Part shown: one piece after another, positions 45,253 through 55,018 of the stretch | Layout: each line of letters begins with the position of its first letter | Position numbering within the stretch: position 1 is the stretch's first letter | Source of the DNA: Paraburkholderia azotifigens | GTDB taxonomy: Bacteria > Pseudomonadota > Gammaproteobacteria > Burkholderiales > Burkholderiaceae | DNA length: 64,000 nucleotides | Assembly: GCF_007995085.1 (NCBI RefSeq) | Contig: NZ_VOQS01000003.1 | Coordinates: 806,001 to 870,000, forward strand | Reading direction: 5' to 3' | Notes under the pieces: generated by a model | The model's input: the letters and a program-made list of their open reading frames with translations, nothing else | Database searches by the model: none | Told to the model about the DNA's origin: nothing | Translations under genes and position numbers: made by a program

Positions 45253-46572
45253 TTACGCTTCCTTCGTTTTAAGCATATTGCGCAGCACGAGACCCGCACA
45301 GCCGCCGACAGCGGACACGGCGGCCACGTAGCCGAAGTACATCTGGTATCCCTGCACGCCCGGATAGTTCTGGGTCAGATAGCCATTGATGAGCGGCAGG
45401 AAAACATCGGGCGAATAGCCGAGCACCGAGATCAGGCCGATGGCGAGACCCATCGTCTGCACGGGCACGTTGCAGCGGTCGAGCAGCGACCAGTAGAGTC
45501 CGCGAATTGCGTACGTCAGCACGCCGATGAACAGCACGAGAAACACCAGCAACACGTGGCTGCTGATCTGCGGCGCGGCGATCAGACCAAGCAGCGACAG
45601 CGATGCGAGAAAGAGCGCAATGATCAGCACCGTGACTTTCGAAAAGCGGTCTCCGAGAAAGCCGCCGCCAATCCCGCCGATAGGGCGCATCCACAGCTTG
45701 AGCGTCGTGATCGTGCCTGCCATCACCACCGACAAACCGATCTCGCCTTCATGCAAATAGGCGGAAAAGCTGTACGTCGCCCAGAACACCTGATAGCCGC
45801 AGAACACGATGGCGGCGACGAGCCACAGTTCGGGAATCTTCGCGAGCGTGATCAGATCGGCGATCACATTGCCGCGTTTGGCCGCCTGCGCGCGGCTCCC
45901 GGCTTCCGCCTTCGACGAGGGATCCTTGATCAGTGCGAGCAGCACGCCAAGTCCGATGCACAGGAACGCGTACATATAGACGACGAAGCGGAAGCCGACT
46001 GCGGCCGGTTCGCCCTTCGTCTGCGTGAGCCACGCGAAAAGCGTGATCGCGATCGTCGCGAGCATCGCTTCGATGAGCCCGCGGCCGCCGTCGAGGAAGC
46101 CGAAGAAACGGCCCTGTTCGTCGTGACCGGCGATCATCGACACGCGCTTGATAACGGCTGCCCAGAACGTCAGCCCCGTCGAGAGCCCCCAGCCGCCGAA
46201 GATCATCAGCAGCAGATTGAACGACGGCGCAGTCGAATACACGAGACCGAGCAGCCCCGTGGCGACCAGCGAGAAGCTGATCAACAGACGCGGCGCAATA
46301 CGGTCCGCGAGCCAGCCGCTCGGCAGATAGCTCAGCAGAAAGATCGTCCCGAGCATCGAATACAGATAGCCAAGCTGACTTTCGCCGATGTGGAAAACTT
46401 CCAGCATCGTCGGCTGATAGACCTGACGCAGATAAAGAATCGGATAAATCGCGCCGGCTGCAATGACGAGCAGCAGCAACTGCATGTAGCGTTGCGTCTT
46501 GTTGTCGGATTGCGCCGTTGCGTCGGCGGAACGGCGCGCCGAAGCGTCCGTTTGAAGAGGTTGGCTTGCCAC
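45253..46572 (-). CDS. MFS transporter, probable sugar-acid uptake
   Basis: A 439-residue protein with about 12 membrane segments and major-facilitator loops (e.g. GSMIAGHDEQGRFFGFLDGG-like loop at about 145; GGGFLGDRFSKVTVL in the second half). It lies between the aldehyde dehydrogenase and the dehydratase in one operon and is the likely importer of the operon's substrate. Confidence 0.9.
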   Translation of the reverse strand: MASQPLQTDASARRSADATAQSDNKTQRYMQLLLLVIAAGAIYPILYLRQVYQPTMLEVFHIGESQLGYLYSMLGTIFLLSYLPSGWLADRIAPRLLISFSLVATGLLGLVYSTAPSFNLLLMIFGGWGLSTGLTFWAAVIKRVSMIAGHDEQGRFFGFLDGGRGLIEAMLATIAITLFAWLTQTKGEPAAVGFRFVVYMYAFLCIGLGVLLALIKDPSSKAEAGSRAQAAKRGNVIADLITLAKIPELWLVAAIVFCGYQVFWATYSFSAYLHEGEIGLSVVMAGTITTLKLWMRPIGGIGGGFLGDRFSKVTVLIIALFLASLSLLGLIAAPQISSHVLLVFLVLFIGVLTYAIRGLYWSLLDRCNVPVQTMGLAIGLISVLGYSPDVFLPLINGYLTQNYPGVQGYQMYFGYVAAVSAVGGCAGLVLRNMLKTKEA

Positions 46573-46723
46573 TGAAGTGCTCCTTGGAGACGCGCGAGGA
46601 GCACGGCTTGCGCCGTGGCCGTCGTGTCTCCTGTACTTTGTTATTGATGCGGCGTGTGCTTTTTACGGTTTAAAAAGAGAGCGCATCCGCCCGGCTATCG
46701 GCATGCAGATGCGCCCGACAGGA

Positions 46724-48148
46724 TCAGTACTTCATGACGACGAGCCGCGTCTGCGTGAATTCGAGCATGCCGTGCTTGCCGTCGTCGCCGCCGAGACCCG
46801 AGCGCTTCCAGCCTGCGTGGAAGCCCTGGTATGGATCTGCGGGTGTGCGGTTCACATAGAGTTCGCCCGCCTCGATGTTGTTGGCGACCTTCATCGCCGT
46901 GCGGTAGTTCTCGGTGTAGATCACCGACGAAAGACCGAATTGATGGTCATTGGCCATCTGCAGCGCTTCGTCGAGCGTGCTGTAGCGCACGACGGGCATG
47001 ATCGGGCCGAACGTTTCTTCCTGAATGATCTCCATGTCCTGACGGCAATTCGTCAGCAACGTGGCCGGATAGAAGAAACCCTTACCTTCGGGGATCGTGC
47101 CGCCCGTTTCGAGTCTGGCGCCATCGGCCACCGCCCGCTGAACCATCGCGTGAATCGACTGGCGCGAGGCTTCGTTGACGAGCGGCCCCATGAACGACCC
47201 ATCGACGCCGCGGTCGCCGCTCTTCACTGCGCCCATGTGCTTTTTCAGCAGCGCGACGAACTCGTCGTGAATGCTTTCGTGCACGTAGACGCGCTCGATG
47301 GCCGTGCACAGCTGGCCGCAGTGCGTCGTCTTCGAACCGACGAGTTCGCGCGCGGCCTTTTCCAGATCCGCGTCCGGCTCGATGATGGCAGGCGTCTTGC
47401 CGCCCAGTTCGAGCGAAGGCTTCGCGATGTTCTCCTTGCAGTAGTCGAGTACCTTGCGGCCAGCGCCGACGCTGCCCGTCAACGTGATCATGCCGACAGC
47501 GGGATGCGTGCAGACGGCTTCCGCTGTCGCGTGGCTCATCGCGAGAATGTTGACCACGCCGGCGGGCAATTCGGCGCGGAGTACAGCTTTAGCGATTTCG
47601 AATGCAGACGTCGGCGTGTTGTTGCTGGGACGCACGACGACCGTGTTACCCGCGATCAACGCCGGCGCGATTTTGCGCATGAACGTATAGACGGGGTAAT
47701 TGAACGGAATCAGGCACGCGACGACGCCGATCGGCTCCCGATGCAGCACGAGGTTTTCGTCAGGCGTATCGCTCGGAATGACTTCACCTTCGATACGGCG
47801 CGCCCATTCCGCGTGATAACGCGTGATCTGGCCGGCGTAGATGGCTTCGTTCGTCGCATCGGCGACGCTCTTGCCCGACTCCAGCGCGAGCGCCGCGCCG
47901 ATGGCGGGCGCGCAATCCGTCAGCGCATCGGCGAACTTGTGCAGACAGGCGGCGCGCTCCGCGGCAGGCAGCTTGCGCCAGCTCTTTTGCGCGGCAGCGG
48001 CGGCTTCTACGGCAGCCACGGCCTCTTTACGGGACGCGCCCGATACCTGGGCAATCAGTGCCTCGGTGGCGGGGTTATAGACGGAGATGAGTTCGTCGGT
48101 TGCGGGTTCGACGAACTGACCGCTTACGAAATTCCGGTCGAGTCGCAT
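46724..48148 (-). CDS. aldehyde dehydrogenase, AldA-like
   Basis: A 474-residue NAD-dependent aldehyde dehydrogenase with N150, E247 and C281 (GQLCTAIERVYVH) in place. The segment around C281 is close to lactaldehyde/glycolaldehyde dehydrogenases. First gene of the leftward operon ALDH-MFS-dehydratase-GMC. The pathway probably yields a small aldehyde, but which one is inference. Confidence 0.9.
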   Translation of the reverse strand: MRLDRNFVSGQFVEPATDELISVYNPATEALIAQVSGASRKEAVAAVEAAAAAQKSWRKLPAAERAACLHKFADALTDCAPAIGAALALESGKSVADATNEAIYAGQITRYHAEWARRIEGEVIPSDTPDENLVLHREPIGVVACLIPFNYPVYTFMRKIAPALIAGNTVVVRPSNNTPTSAFEIAKAVLRAELPAGVVNILAMSHATAEAVCTHPAVGMITLTGSVGAGRKVLDYCKENIAKPSLELGGKTPAIIEPDADLEKAARELVGSKTTHCGQLCTAIERVYVHESIHDEFVALLKKHMGAVKSGDRGVDGSFMGPLVNEASRQSIHAMVQRAVADGARLETGGTIPEGKGFFYPATLLTNCRQDMEIIQEETFGPIMPVVRYSTLDEALQMANDHQFGLSSVIYTENYRTAMKVANNIEAGELYVNRTPADPYQGFHAGWKRSGLGGDDGKHGMLEFTQTRLVVMKY

Positions 48149-48529
48149 GATCTTTACCTGGTGATGCGTGCGCGAAGCACATTACCGGCAGCTATGCGAA
48201 ACATGCAGCCGGCGCATGACCCGGATTCTTCTCTGCGGCCTTATGAGGCGCAAGCGAGTATTTCGACCATCAAACATTCAAAAAACTCATGTTTGAGGGC
48301 CGATGTGCCTTTCCGGCAAGCGAAGCACCAGCGGATGCGGAGGATGTGTGGAATTGCGTGTGGGATGGCAGGCGGGCAGACGGCCGATGCACGGCCGCAC
48401 GTGAGCCGTCGTTGCAGCGGCTGCGGGTCAGGATGGCGCGGCACGTCGGGCGCGTGCCAAAGAAAAAGGTCCGGCAGATTAAGGCCGGACCTCTGTTACA
48501 TCAGTGGCGATTTGAAGCGTTCGAAGCGT
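48149..48529. other. intergenic region with a possible operator
   Basis: About 380 bp. TCAAACAT-N11-ATGTTTGA (48270-48296), a perfect 8-bp inverted repeat, lies about 120 bp upstream of the AldA-like gene. The H-NS terminator lies at the other end. ORFs here have no supporting features. Confidence 0.5.
48461..48492 (-). terminator. intrinsic terminator of the H-NS gene
   Basis: Read leftward, GGTCCGGC and GCCGGACC form a stem around an 8-nt loop, followed by TTTTTCTTT. Confidence 0.85.
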
Positions 48530-49228
48530 TCAGGCTTCGCCTGCCGTCGCGGCGGGCGTCTGTACCGTCACGGGCGCTTCGGCGACGGGCGCAACGCTCT
48601 TGGCAGCCGCTTTCTTTGCTGCCGCCTTTTTCGCGGGCGCTTTGGCTGCAGCCTTCTTCGCGGCCACGCGCTTGCCGACGGTCGGCGCGGCAGACTTCGC
48701 AGCGGACTTCCTGGCTGCGGTCTTCTTGCCTGCCGTCTTCACCGCGGCTTTCTTCGCCGCCGTCTTGACGCCTGCAGCCGATGCTTTCTTGGCGACCTTG
48801 CGGCCAGCCGCCTTCTTCGCAGCGGCTTTCTTGACTGCCGCTTTCTTTGCCGTCGATTTCACCGTCACAGCAGGTTCCGAAACAGCCGCGGCGGCATCGA
48901 TCAAAAACTTGCTGCGGTCTTTCACGTCTTTGATCCATGCCGGCGGGCGAGCATGGCCGCTCCACGTTGCCCCCGTCTTCGGATCGCGATACTTGGGCGG
49001 CAATTTGCCTTTCGCAGCCGTTGCCGTTTTCTTCGCGCTGCTCTTGATACCGAGCCGCGCTTCACGTCGCGCTTTTGCACGCCGCTCGATATCTTCCGTG
49101 GTGAGACCGTGTTTGATCATCAGTTCGCGGATCTGATCCAACGCGCCTTGCGCCCGTTTAGCGATGAGTGTTTCCGCTTGCGTCTGGAGTTTCTTTATAC
49201 GAGCCTGGATAGTTTCCAATGTAGCCAT
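48530..49228 (-). CDS. H-NS-family nucleoid protein with histone-H1-like tail
   Basis: A 232-residue protein. The N-terminal coiled-coil oligomerisation region (about 1-60) leads to the H-NS DNA-binding motif YRDPKTGATWSGHARPPAWI (80-99). A long C-terminal tail from about 120 is almost entirely Lys/Ala (repeated KKAAxKKAA), as in bacterial histone-H1-like proteins. Ordinary H-NS homologues in the genus end near residue 100, so the tail doubles the length and should add non-specific DNA binding. The tail is prone to length change because its DNA is repetitive. Confidence 0.93.
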   Translation of the reverse strand: MATLETIQARIKKLQTQAETLIAKRAQGALDQIRELMIKHGLTTEDIERRAKARREARLGIKSSAKKTATAAKGKLPPKYRDPKTGATWSGHARPPAWIKDVKDRSKFLIDAAAAVSEPAVTVKSTAKKAAVKKAAAKKAAGRKVAKKASAAGVKTAAKKAAVKTAGKKTAARKSAAKSAAPTVGKRVAAKKAAAKAPAKKAAAKKAAAKSVAPVAEAPVTVQTPAATAGEA

Positions 49229-49573
49229 TATTGCCTCCCTTTGAATTACATACGCGGACTATGCCACGGAATTGCTTAGAAGCGCTATGGTTTTAAAGCT
49301 TGAGTAAGAAAACCGTTGCGCAACGTTACATCGAAATCTTAAGACACGCCTAAGGTTCGTCGCGCGTCGCGCCTTGAACGTCTTTTGACATCGCATTGGA
49401 TGCAACGGAACGGGGCCTCTCTTTCAAACGTTAATTCCTTTGCACGCCGATTGCTGCATGGCCGCACGCCTGCGCTCAATGGGACGACACTGATAAACTT
49501 TCAGCAGCCTTTTCTTTTGCGCGTCCTCGCGCTTTGCCGTGCTCTTTGACGACCGCTTCGACACCTGGAGATA
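49229..49573. other. divergent intergenic region, nothing specific seen
   Basis: 345 bp between the divergent H-NS and DedA-PAP2 genes, AT-richer than its surroundings (e.g. TTTTAAAGCTTGAGTAAGAA near 49291), as expected for an H-NS promoter. No gene or clear motif. Confidence 0.45.
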
Positions 49574-51592
49574 TTGATGGAGCACGCGTACGTCCAGCTG
49601 CTGCACCTGCTTGCAGGCAACCCTGCCTGGACGCTGGCCGTCGTGTTTCTTGCCGCTTTTCTCGAAGCCGTCGCGATCATCGGGACGTTCGTGCCCGGCA
49701 GCACGGCGATGTTCATTGCGGGAGCGCTGGTCGGCACGGGTACGCTGAATCTCGGCTGGCTCTTTGCAAGCGCGATCGTAGGCGCCGTCGCGGGCGACGG
49801 CATGAGCTACTGGTTCGGCCGTCGCTATAAGGACACGATAGGCAGACTCTGGCCGTTCAGCACGCACCCCGGGCTGCTCGAAAGCGGTCAGACGTATTTC
49901 GACAAGCACGGTGCGAAGAGCGTGGTATTTGCGCGCTTCGCCGCGCCGCTGCGCGCCATTGTCCCCGTCGTCGCCGGCATGCTCGAAATGCCGCCCATGC
50001 GCTTCTACGCGATGAACGTGCTATCGGCATTGCTGTGGGCACCCGCGCATATTCTTCCGGGCGTCGTATTCGGCGCATCGATCCAGCTCGCGGGCGCCGT
50101 CTCGTTCCGGCTCGTCGCCGCGCTCGCAATCGTCGTGGCCGTCGTGTGGCTGTGCTTCTGGGTGATGCGTCTCGTCGTCTCGCATGCGCGCGCCTGGGCG
50201 AGCGCGTCGCGCAGCAGCATCGTGCACTGGGCGCGCGATCACGAAGCGCCCTACGGAAAGCTGATCTATCGCATCGTCGACCCCGAGCGCGCCGCGATCG
50301 GCCTGCTGATCGGCATTTCGGTGTTCGTGCTGCTGTGCGCGGGCATTTTCTTCGGCGTCATGCAGGACGTCGTCGCCGGCGATCCGCTCGTCCAGGTAGA
50401 TGTATCGTTCTATCGTTTTCTGCAATCCGCGCAGGCGCCGTGGATAGGCGAAGCGCTCGCGCGCGCATCGACGCTCGGCAGCGTTCCGACACTCGCCGCG
50501 CTGGTCATCGCGTCGACCGTCATGATGGGGTTCGAGAAGCGCTGGCGCACGATCGTCTATTGGCTGATCGCCGTGATCTTCTCGCAGCTGCTGATCTTCG
50601 CAATGCAGGCCATCGTGCATCATGCGCCGCCCGCCGCCGCGCTGTCCGACATTTACGCATTTCCCAGCAATCACGTCGCGGCAAGCGTCACCGTGTACGG
50701 CTTTCTCGCGTTCGTGGTGGCGCGCCGCGTCAGTGCCCTGACGGGCATCGCCGTCACCGCGCTCGCGAGCCTGATCGTCATCTCCGTTGCGTTTGCAGGC
50801 CTGTATTCAGGGCGCTTCGCGTTCTCGGATGCCGTAGGCGGCGCGGCGTTCGCGGCCGTGTGGGTGGCCGTGGTCGCGCTGACGGCCGTATGGCGGCACC
50901 CGGAAACGCCGCCTTCACGCGAATACATGCCTGTCGTTTTGCTGATCGTGCTGTGCGCGAGCTTCGCCGTGCAGAACGGATTTGGACGTCAGCCGGATGC
51001 GGCGGTGCACGTGCGTCAGCGCCCTCCCGTCGTCGTCAGTCAGACGCAATGGATGGACTCGCTATGGAAGCAGTTTCCCTGCTATCGCTCGGACATGAAG
51101 GGCGACCGGCGCGAACCGATCACCGTGCAATGGACGGCCGACCGGCAGCAGATCGCCGCGCAATTGCTCAGCAGGGGTTGGCTCGAAGGCACCCGTTTCA
51201 ATGCACGCAGTCTGTTCTCGCTCGTTTCGCCCGATGCACCCGCGATGGATTTGCCCGTGCTGCCCAAGCTCAATGACGGCGAACCGTCGGCACTTGTATT
51301 CAGCCGGCAGCGCACACGCCGCGACGAACGCGACGTGCTGCGCTTCTGGCGCACCAACTATGCCGTCGCGCAGCGCAACGGCATGACGCCCACGCCGATC
51401 TGGCTTGGCTCGCTCGTGCACGAAAGTCTGCTGCGGCCTTCCTGGCCCTTTAACGTGCTGCGCACCGACCGGCAACTGGACCCGCTGATTTCCGCACCAT
51501 CTCACGACGGCGAATGGCGCGAACTCGAACTGTCGAGCAGCATGGGATGCACCGATATCCCCGTCACGCTGATTAGGTCCAAAGAGCGTTAG
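49574..51592 (+). CDS. DedA - PAP2 - LssY_C fusion membrane protein
   Basis: A 672-residue protein. An N-terminal DedA/SNARE-associated domain (about 1-205; FARFAAPLRAIVPVVAGML) is followed by a PAP2-type membrane phosphatase domain (about 240-450). A C-terminal soluble LssY_C-like domain (about 480-672) ends it. The PAP2 domain keeps a PSNH variant of PSGH (FPSNHVAAS), but the usual KxxxxxxRP and SRxxxxxHxxxD are replaced by VHHAPPAAA and a GLYSGRFAFSD-type segment. Phosphatase activity is therefore doubtful. Expected to act on membrane lipids or their trafficking. Confidence 0.88.
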   Translation: MMEHAYVQLLHLLAGNPAWTLAVVFLAAFLEAVAIIGTFVPGSTAMFIAGALVGTGTLNLGWLFASAIVGAVAGDGMSYWFGRRYKDTIGRLWPFSTHPGLLESGQTYFDKHGAKSVVFARFAAPLRAIVPVVAGMLEMPPMRFYAMNVLSALLWAPAHILPGVVFGASIQLAGAVSFRLVAALAIVVAVVWLCFWVMRLVVSHARAWASASRSSIVHWARDHEAPYGKLIYRIVDPERAAIGLLIGISVFVLLCAGIFFGVMQDVVAGDPLVQVDVSFYRFLQSAQAPWIGEALARASTLGSVPTLAALVIASTVMMGFEKRWRTIVYWLIAVIFSQLLIFAMQAIVHHAPPAAALSDIYAFPSNHVAASVTVYGFLAFVVARRVSALTGIAVTALASLIVISVAFAGLYSGRFAFSDAVGGAAFAAVWVAVVALTAVWRHPETPPSREYMPVVLLIVLCASFAVQNGFGRQPDAAVHVRQRPPVVVSQTQWMDSLWKQFPCYRSDMKGDRREPITVQWTADRQQIAAQLLSRGWLEGTRFNARSLFSLVSPDAPAMDLPVLPKLNDGEPSALVFSRQRTRRDERDVLRFWRTNYAVAQRNGMTPTPIWLGSLVHESLLRPSWPFNVLRTDRQLDPLISAPSHDGEWRELELSSSMGCTDIPVTLIRSKER

Positions 51593-51717
51593 CCTGTATT
51601 GCGTTGGCTTGGGTTCGCGCAGTACGTTGCTGCTCTAGCCGTGCAACAATGAACGAGCGCATGTCGCATGCACATTCCAGGCGACGAAGCGATGCAATGT
51701 AATACGCAAGGAGCAGA

Positions 51718-52767
51718 TTGGAATTGGTCGATCTCCACCCGTCGGCAATTTCTACATGGGGCGCAACTGTCGTTTTCGCGAACGTTCTGCTCACTCGCCT
51801 CGGCATTCCCATTCCCGCCGTGCCCGTGCTGTTGCTCGCGGGCACTGCCATCGCCAATGGCCAACTGTCTTTCTGGCATGTGCTGACGGCAGCGCTTGCC
51901 GGCGCACTGATCGGCGACGGCGCATGGTTCACCGCGGGACGGCTGCTCGGCCGCAAGCTGATCCATGCGCTCGCGCGCCTGTCGGCGGCCGTCGAAAAGC
52001 GTATGCGCAAGGCACGCGCGCTTTTCGTGCGCTTCGGGCCCGCAATCGTGTCCGTCTCCAAGTTCGTGCCTGGGCTCGCGATCATCACGCCGCCGTTGAT
52101 GGGCACGACCCGCGTCGGCATTGTCATTTTCTTTGCGTGGGACGCGGTCGGCATCGCCGCATGGGCGACGTTCTGGGTGTTGGGCGGCGCCATTTTCGAG
52201 CGTCAGCTCAGTCTGTTGATCCACGAAGTGCGCGCGCACGGCTGGACGATTCTCGACGTGCTGTTCGTCATTGCAGCCGTCTATCTGGCGTTACGGTTCA
52301 TCCAGCGCTGGCGCATGCAGCGGCCGCTTTCGCTTGCGCCCGTGTCGGCCGAACAGGTCGACGCGATGATGCGCGCCGACAAGCCGCCCATCGTGCTCGA
52401 CGCCCGCCCCGAGGAAGTAAAGCGGCAAACACCGCAGTCCATTCCCGGCGCTTTGCCTGTCGACGTCCGTTCGCCGGATACGATCGATGCCGCGCTATTG
52501 GCGCGCGATGTCGTCGTCTATTGCGTCTGCGCCGACGATGCCACCGCAAAAGTGCTTTCGCAGCAGATGCGCGAGCGGGGCTTTACGCAGGTTCGTGCGC
52601 TAAAAGGCGGGCTCGATGCATGGGAGCGGCGCGGCTATGCCGTCGAGCCTTCTAACGGACCCGCCGTTATCGCCGCCCAATCCCGGCGCGAAAAGAACCG
52701 TGCGTCGCCACAAACGTGCGGCATTACATTGCGCGGTATCGCGCCAAGAGCAGCAGCCACCAGCTAA
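51718..52767 (+). CDS. DedA-rhodanese fusion membrane protein
   Basis: A 349-residue protein with a DedA domain (VSVSKFVPGLAIITPPLMGTT) and a cytosolic C-terminal rhodanese domain. The rhodanese active-site cysteine loop is VVYCVCADDATAK, and EEVKRQTPQSIPGALPVDV precedes it. The start is TTG with AAGGAG seven bases upstream. A second DedA-type gene directly follows another, so the two form a membrane-lipid or efflux-linked pair. Partner thiol substrate unknown. Confidence 0.88.
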   Translation: MELVDLHPSAISTWGATVVFANVLLTRLGIPIPAVPVLLLAGTAIANGQLSFWHVLTAALAGALIGDGAWFTAGRLLGRKLIHALARLSAAVEKRMRKARALFVRFGPAIVSVSKFVPGLAIITPPLMGTTRVGIVIFFAWDAVGIAAWATFWVLGGAIFERQLSLLIHEVRAHGWTILDVLFVIAAVYLALRFIQRWRMQRPLSLAPVSAEQVDAMMRADKPPIVLDARPEEVKRQTPQSIPGALPVDVRSPDTIDAALLARDVVVYCVCADDATAKVLSQQMRERGFTQVRALKGGLDAWERRGYAVEPSNGPAVIAAQSRREKNRASPQTCGITLRGIAPRAAATS

Positions 52768-52998
52768 AAGAAGGAGCAGGTTAGCTTTATTCACCTGGAT
52801 TTTGTCCGGTTCGTTTCTGGCGTCTATCCGACAGACGGGAAAGGGCACGTTCATTACTGCTTCCCTTAAGCGGCAATAGTTCTCGCATTCAAATGTGTAC
52901 CTCCGAAGCAAGCCGGAAAGTTTCTGCCTAGAATGCGCTCCTTGACATGCGGTGATTTAAAAAAGCCGCTCGTTCAGGTAGTTTCCCGAGTTCAAGGT

Positions 52999-53518
52999 AT
53001 GCGCTGGCTATTCGTCTTCTGGTTTATTCTTGGCGTCGCGTATGTGGCAAGGCGAGGCAATGCCCGCTTCACGTTCGGGCGTCAGTTATCGGATCACTCG
53101 ACGTTTCTGGCGCCCATTAACTGCCTTTGCTATCTGTCGACCGCAAGCGCTTCTTCGCGGATGCCAGCAATACTATTGGCGCGACGGTGAAGCCGTGATG
53201 TTCGACGAGACCTACATTCACTACGCAAAGAACGAAACCGACGTGTCGCGCATCGTGTTGTTCTGCGACGTCGAGCGTCCCATGTACTTCGGCTGGGCTG
53301 CCGGATTGAACCGGATGTTCTCGAATGTCGTGATGCGCTCAGCGAGTTGGCCGAACGAAGCAGGCGACCGCACGGGCTTTTTGAACCGCGTGTTCAAATA
53401 CGTGTATGCGATTCGCCGCGTCGGCAAGCGCCTCAAGGCGTGGCATCGCCCAACGTACTACGTCGTCAAATGGGTGCTGTTCGGTTCTATTTTCGCGGGC
53501 ACCGTTTATGCGCTGTAA
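52999..53518 (+). pseudogene. lpxO: broken LpxO-type lipid A hydroxylase
   Basis: Two fragments of an aspartyl/asparaginyl beta-hydroxylase-family protein. The N-terminal part (MRWLFVFWFILGVAYVARRG, then FGRQLSDHSTFLAPINCLCYLST) stops at 53190. The C-terminal part, with WRDGEAVMFDETYIHYAKN and IVLFCDVERP, continues in another frame to 53518. An LpxO protein is about 300 residues. Here only about 50 and 110 are left, so the middle, including the first iron ligands, is missing and the join is out of frame. It cannot make an active 2-hydroxylase. Confidence 0.85.
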
Positions 53519-53568
53519 AGCACGCTCTTCGAGCGGCTCGCTCTAGCCCCAACGACGCGTGCAGACGC

Positions 53569-54648
53569 TTAACCGCGCACCGCTTCCTGAACGGGCGCGA
53601 CGCCACCGACGACAATCCGGTCGCGCCCCGTTGCCTTCGCCTGATACAGACTTCGGTCGACTTCCTGCAGCCACGTGTGATAGTCAGGCAGATCGTCAGT
53701 CAGTTGGGCAATGCCAACGCTGATCGTGCACGGGCATTCCTTCGACGCCTCTCTGGTTTTTTCCCGCACGCGCTGCACCAGCACCTTCGCGACGGTGTGC
53801 GCTTCGCGCAGCGTCGCGCCCGGCAATACGACGCCGAACTCCTCGCCGCCATAGCGCCCGATGCTGTCGCCTGCGCGGAAGTGACTGCGCAGCAGATCGG
53901 CGAACGCTTGCAGCACCGCGTCGCCGGCGGGATGGCCCAGCGTGTCGTTGATTCGCTTGAAGTGATCGAGGTCGATCAGCATCAGGCACGACGCGTAGCG
54001 GTTCGCGCGGCAACGCTCGAACTCTTCTGCGAGCAGCCCTTCCCAGTGACGGCGATTCCACAAGCGCGTCAAGCCGTCTGTGCGGCTCAGATGCTCGAGT
54101 TCGCGCGTGCGCTGCGCGAGCTTCAGCGACAGGCGATAGCTGGTAAAACCCAAAGCAAGCGGATAAATGACGAGGAACGGCAGGCACGCAAGGATGGTCG
54201 GCATTTGCGACATCGGCGAAAAGACAAAGCCGACCGTGAGGAGCCCGACCAGCATGCCGAGCACATGCGCGACCAGGCCGCGGGCAAAGACCTGCAATCC
54301 GCCTGCGCCGATGTTGTTCATGCTGAGCATGGCGAGAATCAGCACGCTGGGCAGCACGTTGAACTGCATCGCTACCACCCAGAAGCCGCCGAACATGGCG
54401 TCGACCATCAGGTTCAGGCGCTCGCCGCGAAACGGCACTTCACACGCCAGCGCTGCGCGCCGCGCGACATGCGGCCAGACGAAACCATGAAAAACGAGGA
54501 GTGACCACAGCACGAAGCCGCGATGCTGTAGCGCGAAGACGGACGCGACGCAAAAAAAGCCCAGCCCCAAACCCGCAATGCGCAAGCGGTAGATGCGCTC
54601 GACGAAGCTTTTCCCTTGCCCGGCCCTGCTTTTCGTTGCCAACTTCAT
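53569..54648 (-). CDS. diguanylate cyclase with MASE2-type membrane sensor
   Basis: A 359-residue protein with an N-terminal MASE2-like membrane region (about six segments, IAGLGLGFFCVASVFALQHR onward) and a C-terminal GGDEF domain. The active site is RYGGEEF and the metal site LIDLDHFKRINDTLGH. It makes cyclic di-GMP. I use the ATG at 54648 (MKLATKSRAG) preceded by AGGGA; a longer form from 54696 is possible. Confidence 0.92.
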   Translation of the reverse strand: MKLATKSRAGQGKSFVERIYRLRIAGLGLGFFCVASVFALQHRGFVLWSLLVFHGFVWPHVARRAALACEVPFRGERLNLMVDAMFGGFWVVAMQFNVLPSVLILAMLSMNNIGAGGLQVFARGLVAHVLGMLVGLLTVGFVFSPMSQMPTILACLPFLVIYPLALGFTSYRLSLKLAQRTRELEHLSRTDGLTRLWNRRHWEGLLAEEFERCRANRYASCLMLIDLDHFKRINDTLGHPAGDAVLQAFADLLRSHFRAGDSIGRYGGEEFGVVLPGATLREAHTVAKVLVQRVREKTREASKECPCTISVGIAQLTDDLPDYHTWLQEVDRSLYQAKATGRDRIVVGGVAPVQEAVRG

Positions 54649-55018
54649 CGATCCCTGAGCAAGTGACTGCGAGAGTGATGGCACGCCTCTAAACATGCAC
54701 CGCGCGTGCCGAGATCTCTATGTGCGCCAAGCCTTGATACAACTGTTGCAGTTTTCGATGCAGTTGCAACGTTGTCGATTGGTATAAAAATGATACCAGC
54801 ATATGCAGGGTGCAATTAGTCCATTTACGAAGTGGAAACGCTTCTGTCGTTTTTCGTTGTATTCGCACAAGCCGCAATGGATGTTTAACGTTTGCGCGCC
54901 ATCGCCAACGAAGTTGGCATGCACGATCCCGGCAGCACGCTGTCTGTTGGATATGAGGCAAACGAATCAGCTGAAGTGAGTCAAAAGCGGCGCAAACGGA
55001 TATTTGCGCCGTTCGCGC
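54649..55018. other. AT-richer intergenic region
   Basis: About 370 bp with no supported gene. It includes a TGGTAT/ATACCA inverted repeat (about 54779-54799), a hairpin behind the LysR gene (CGGCGCAAA/TTTGCGCCG then CTTTT, 54988-55011, leftward) and the GGDEF promoter region. An ORF across it is low-complexity and rejected. Confidence 0.5.

Noticed and set aside
54689..54961. A 90-residue leftward ORF between the GGDEF and LysR genes
   Set aside because: Irregular composition, no ribosome binding site, and it overlaps inverted repeats and the expected promoter region.
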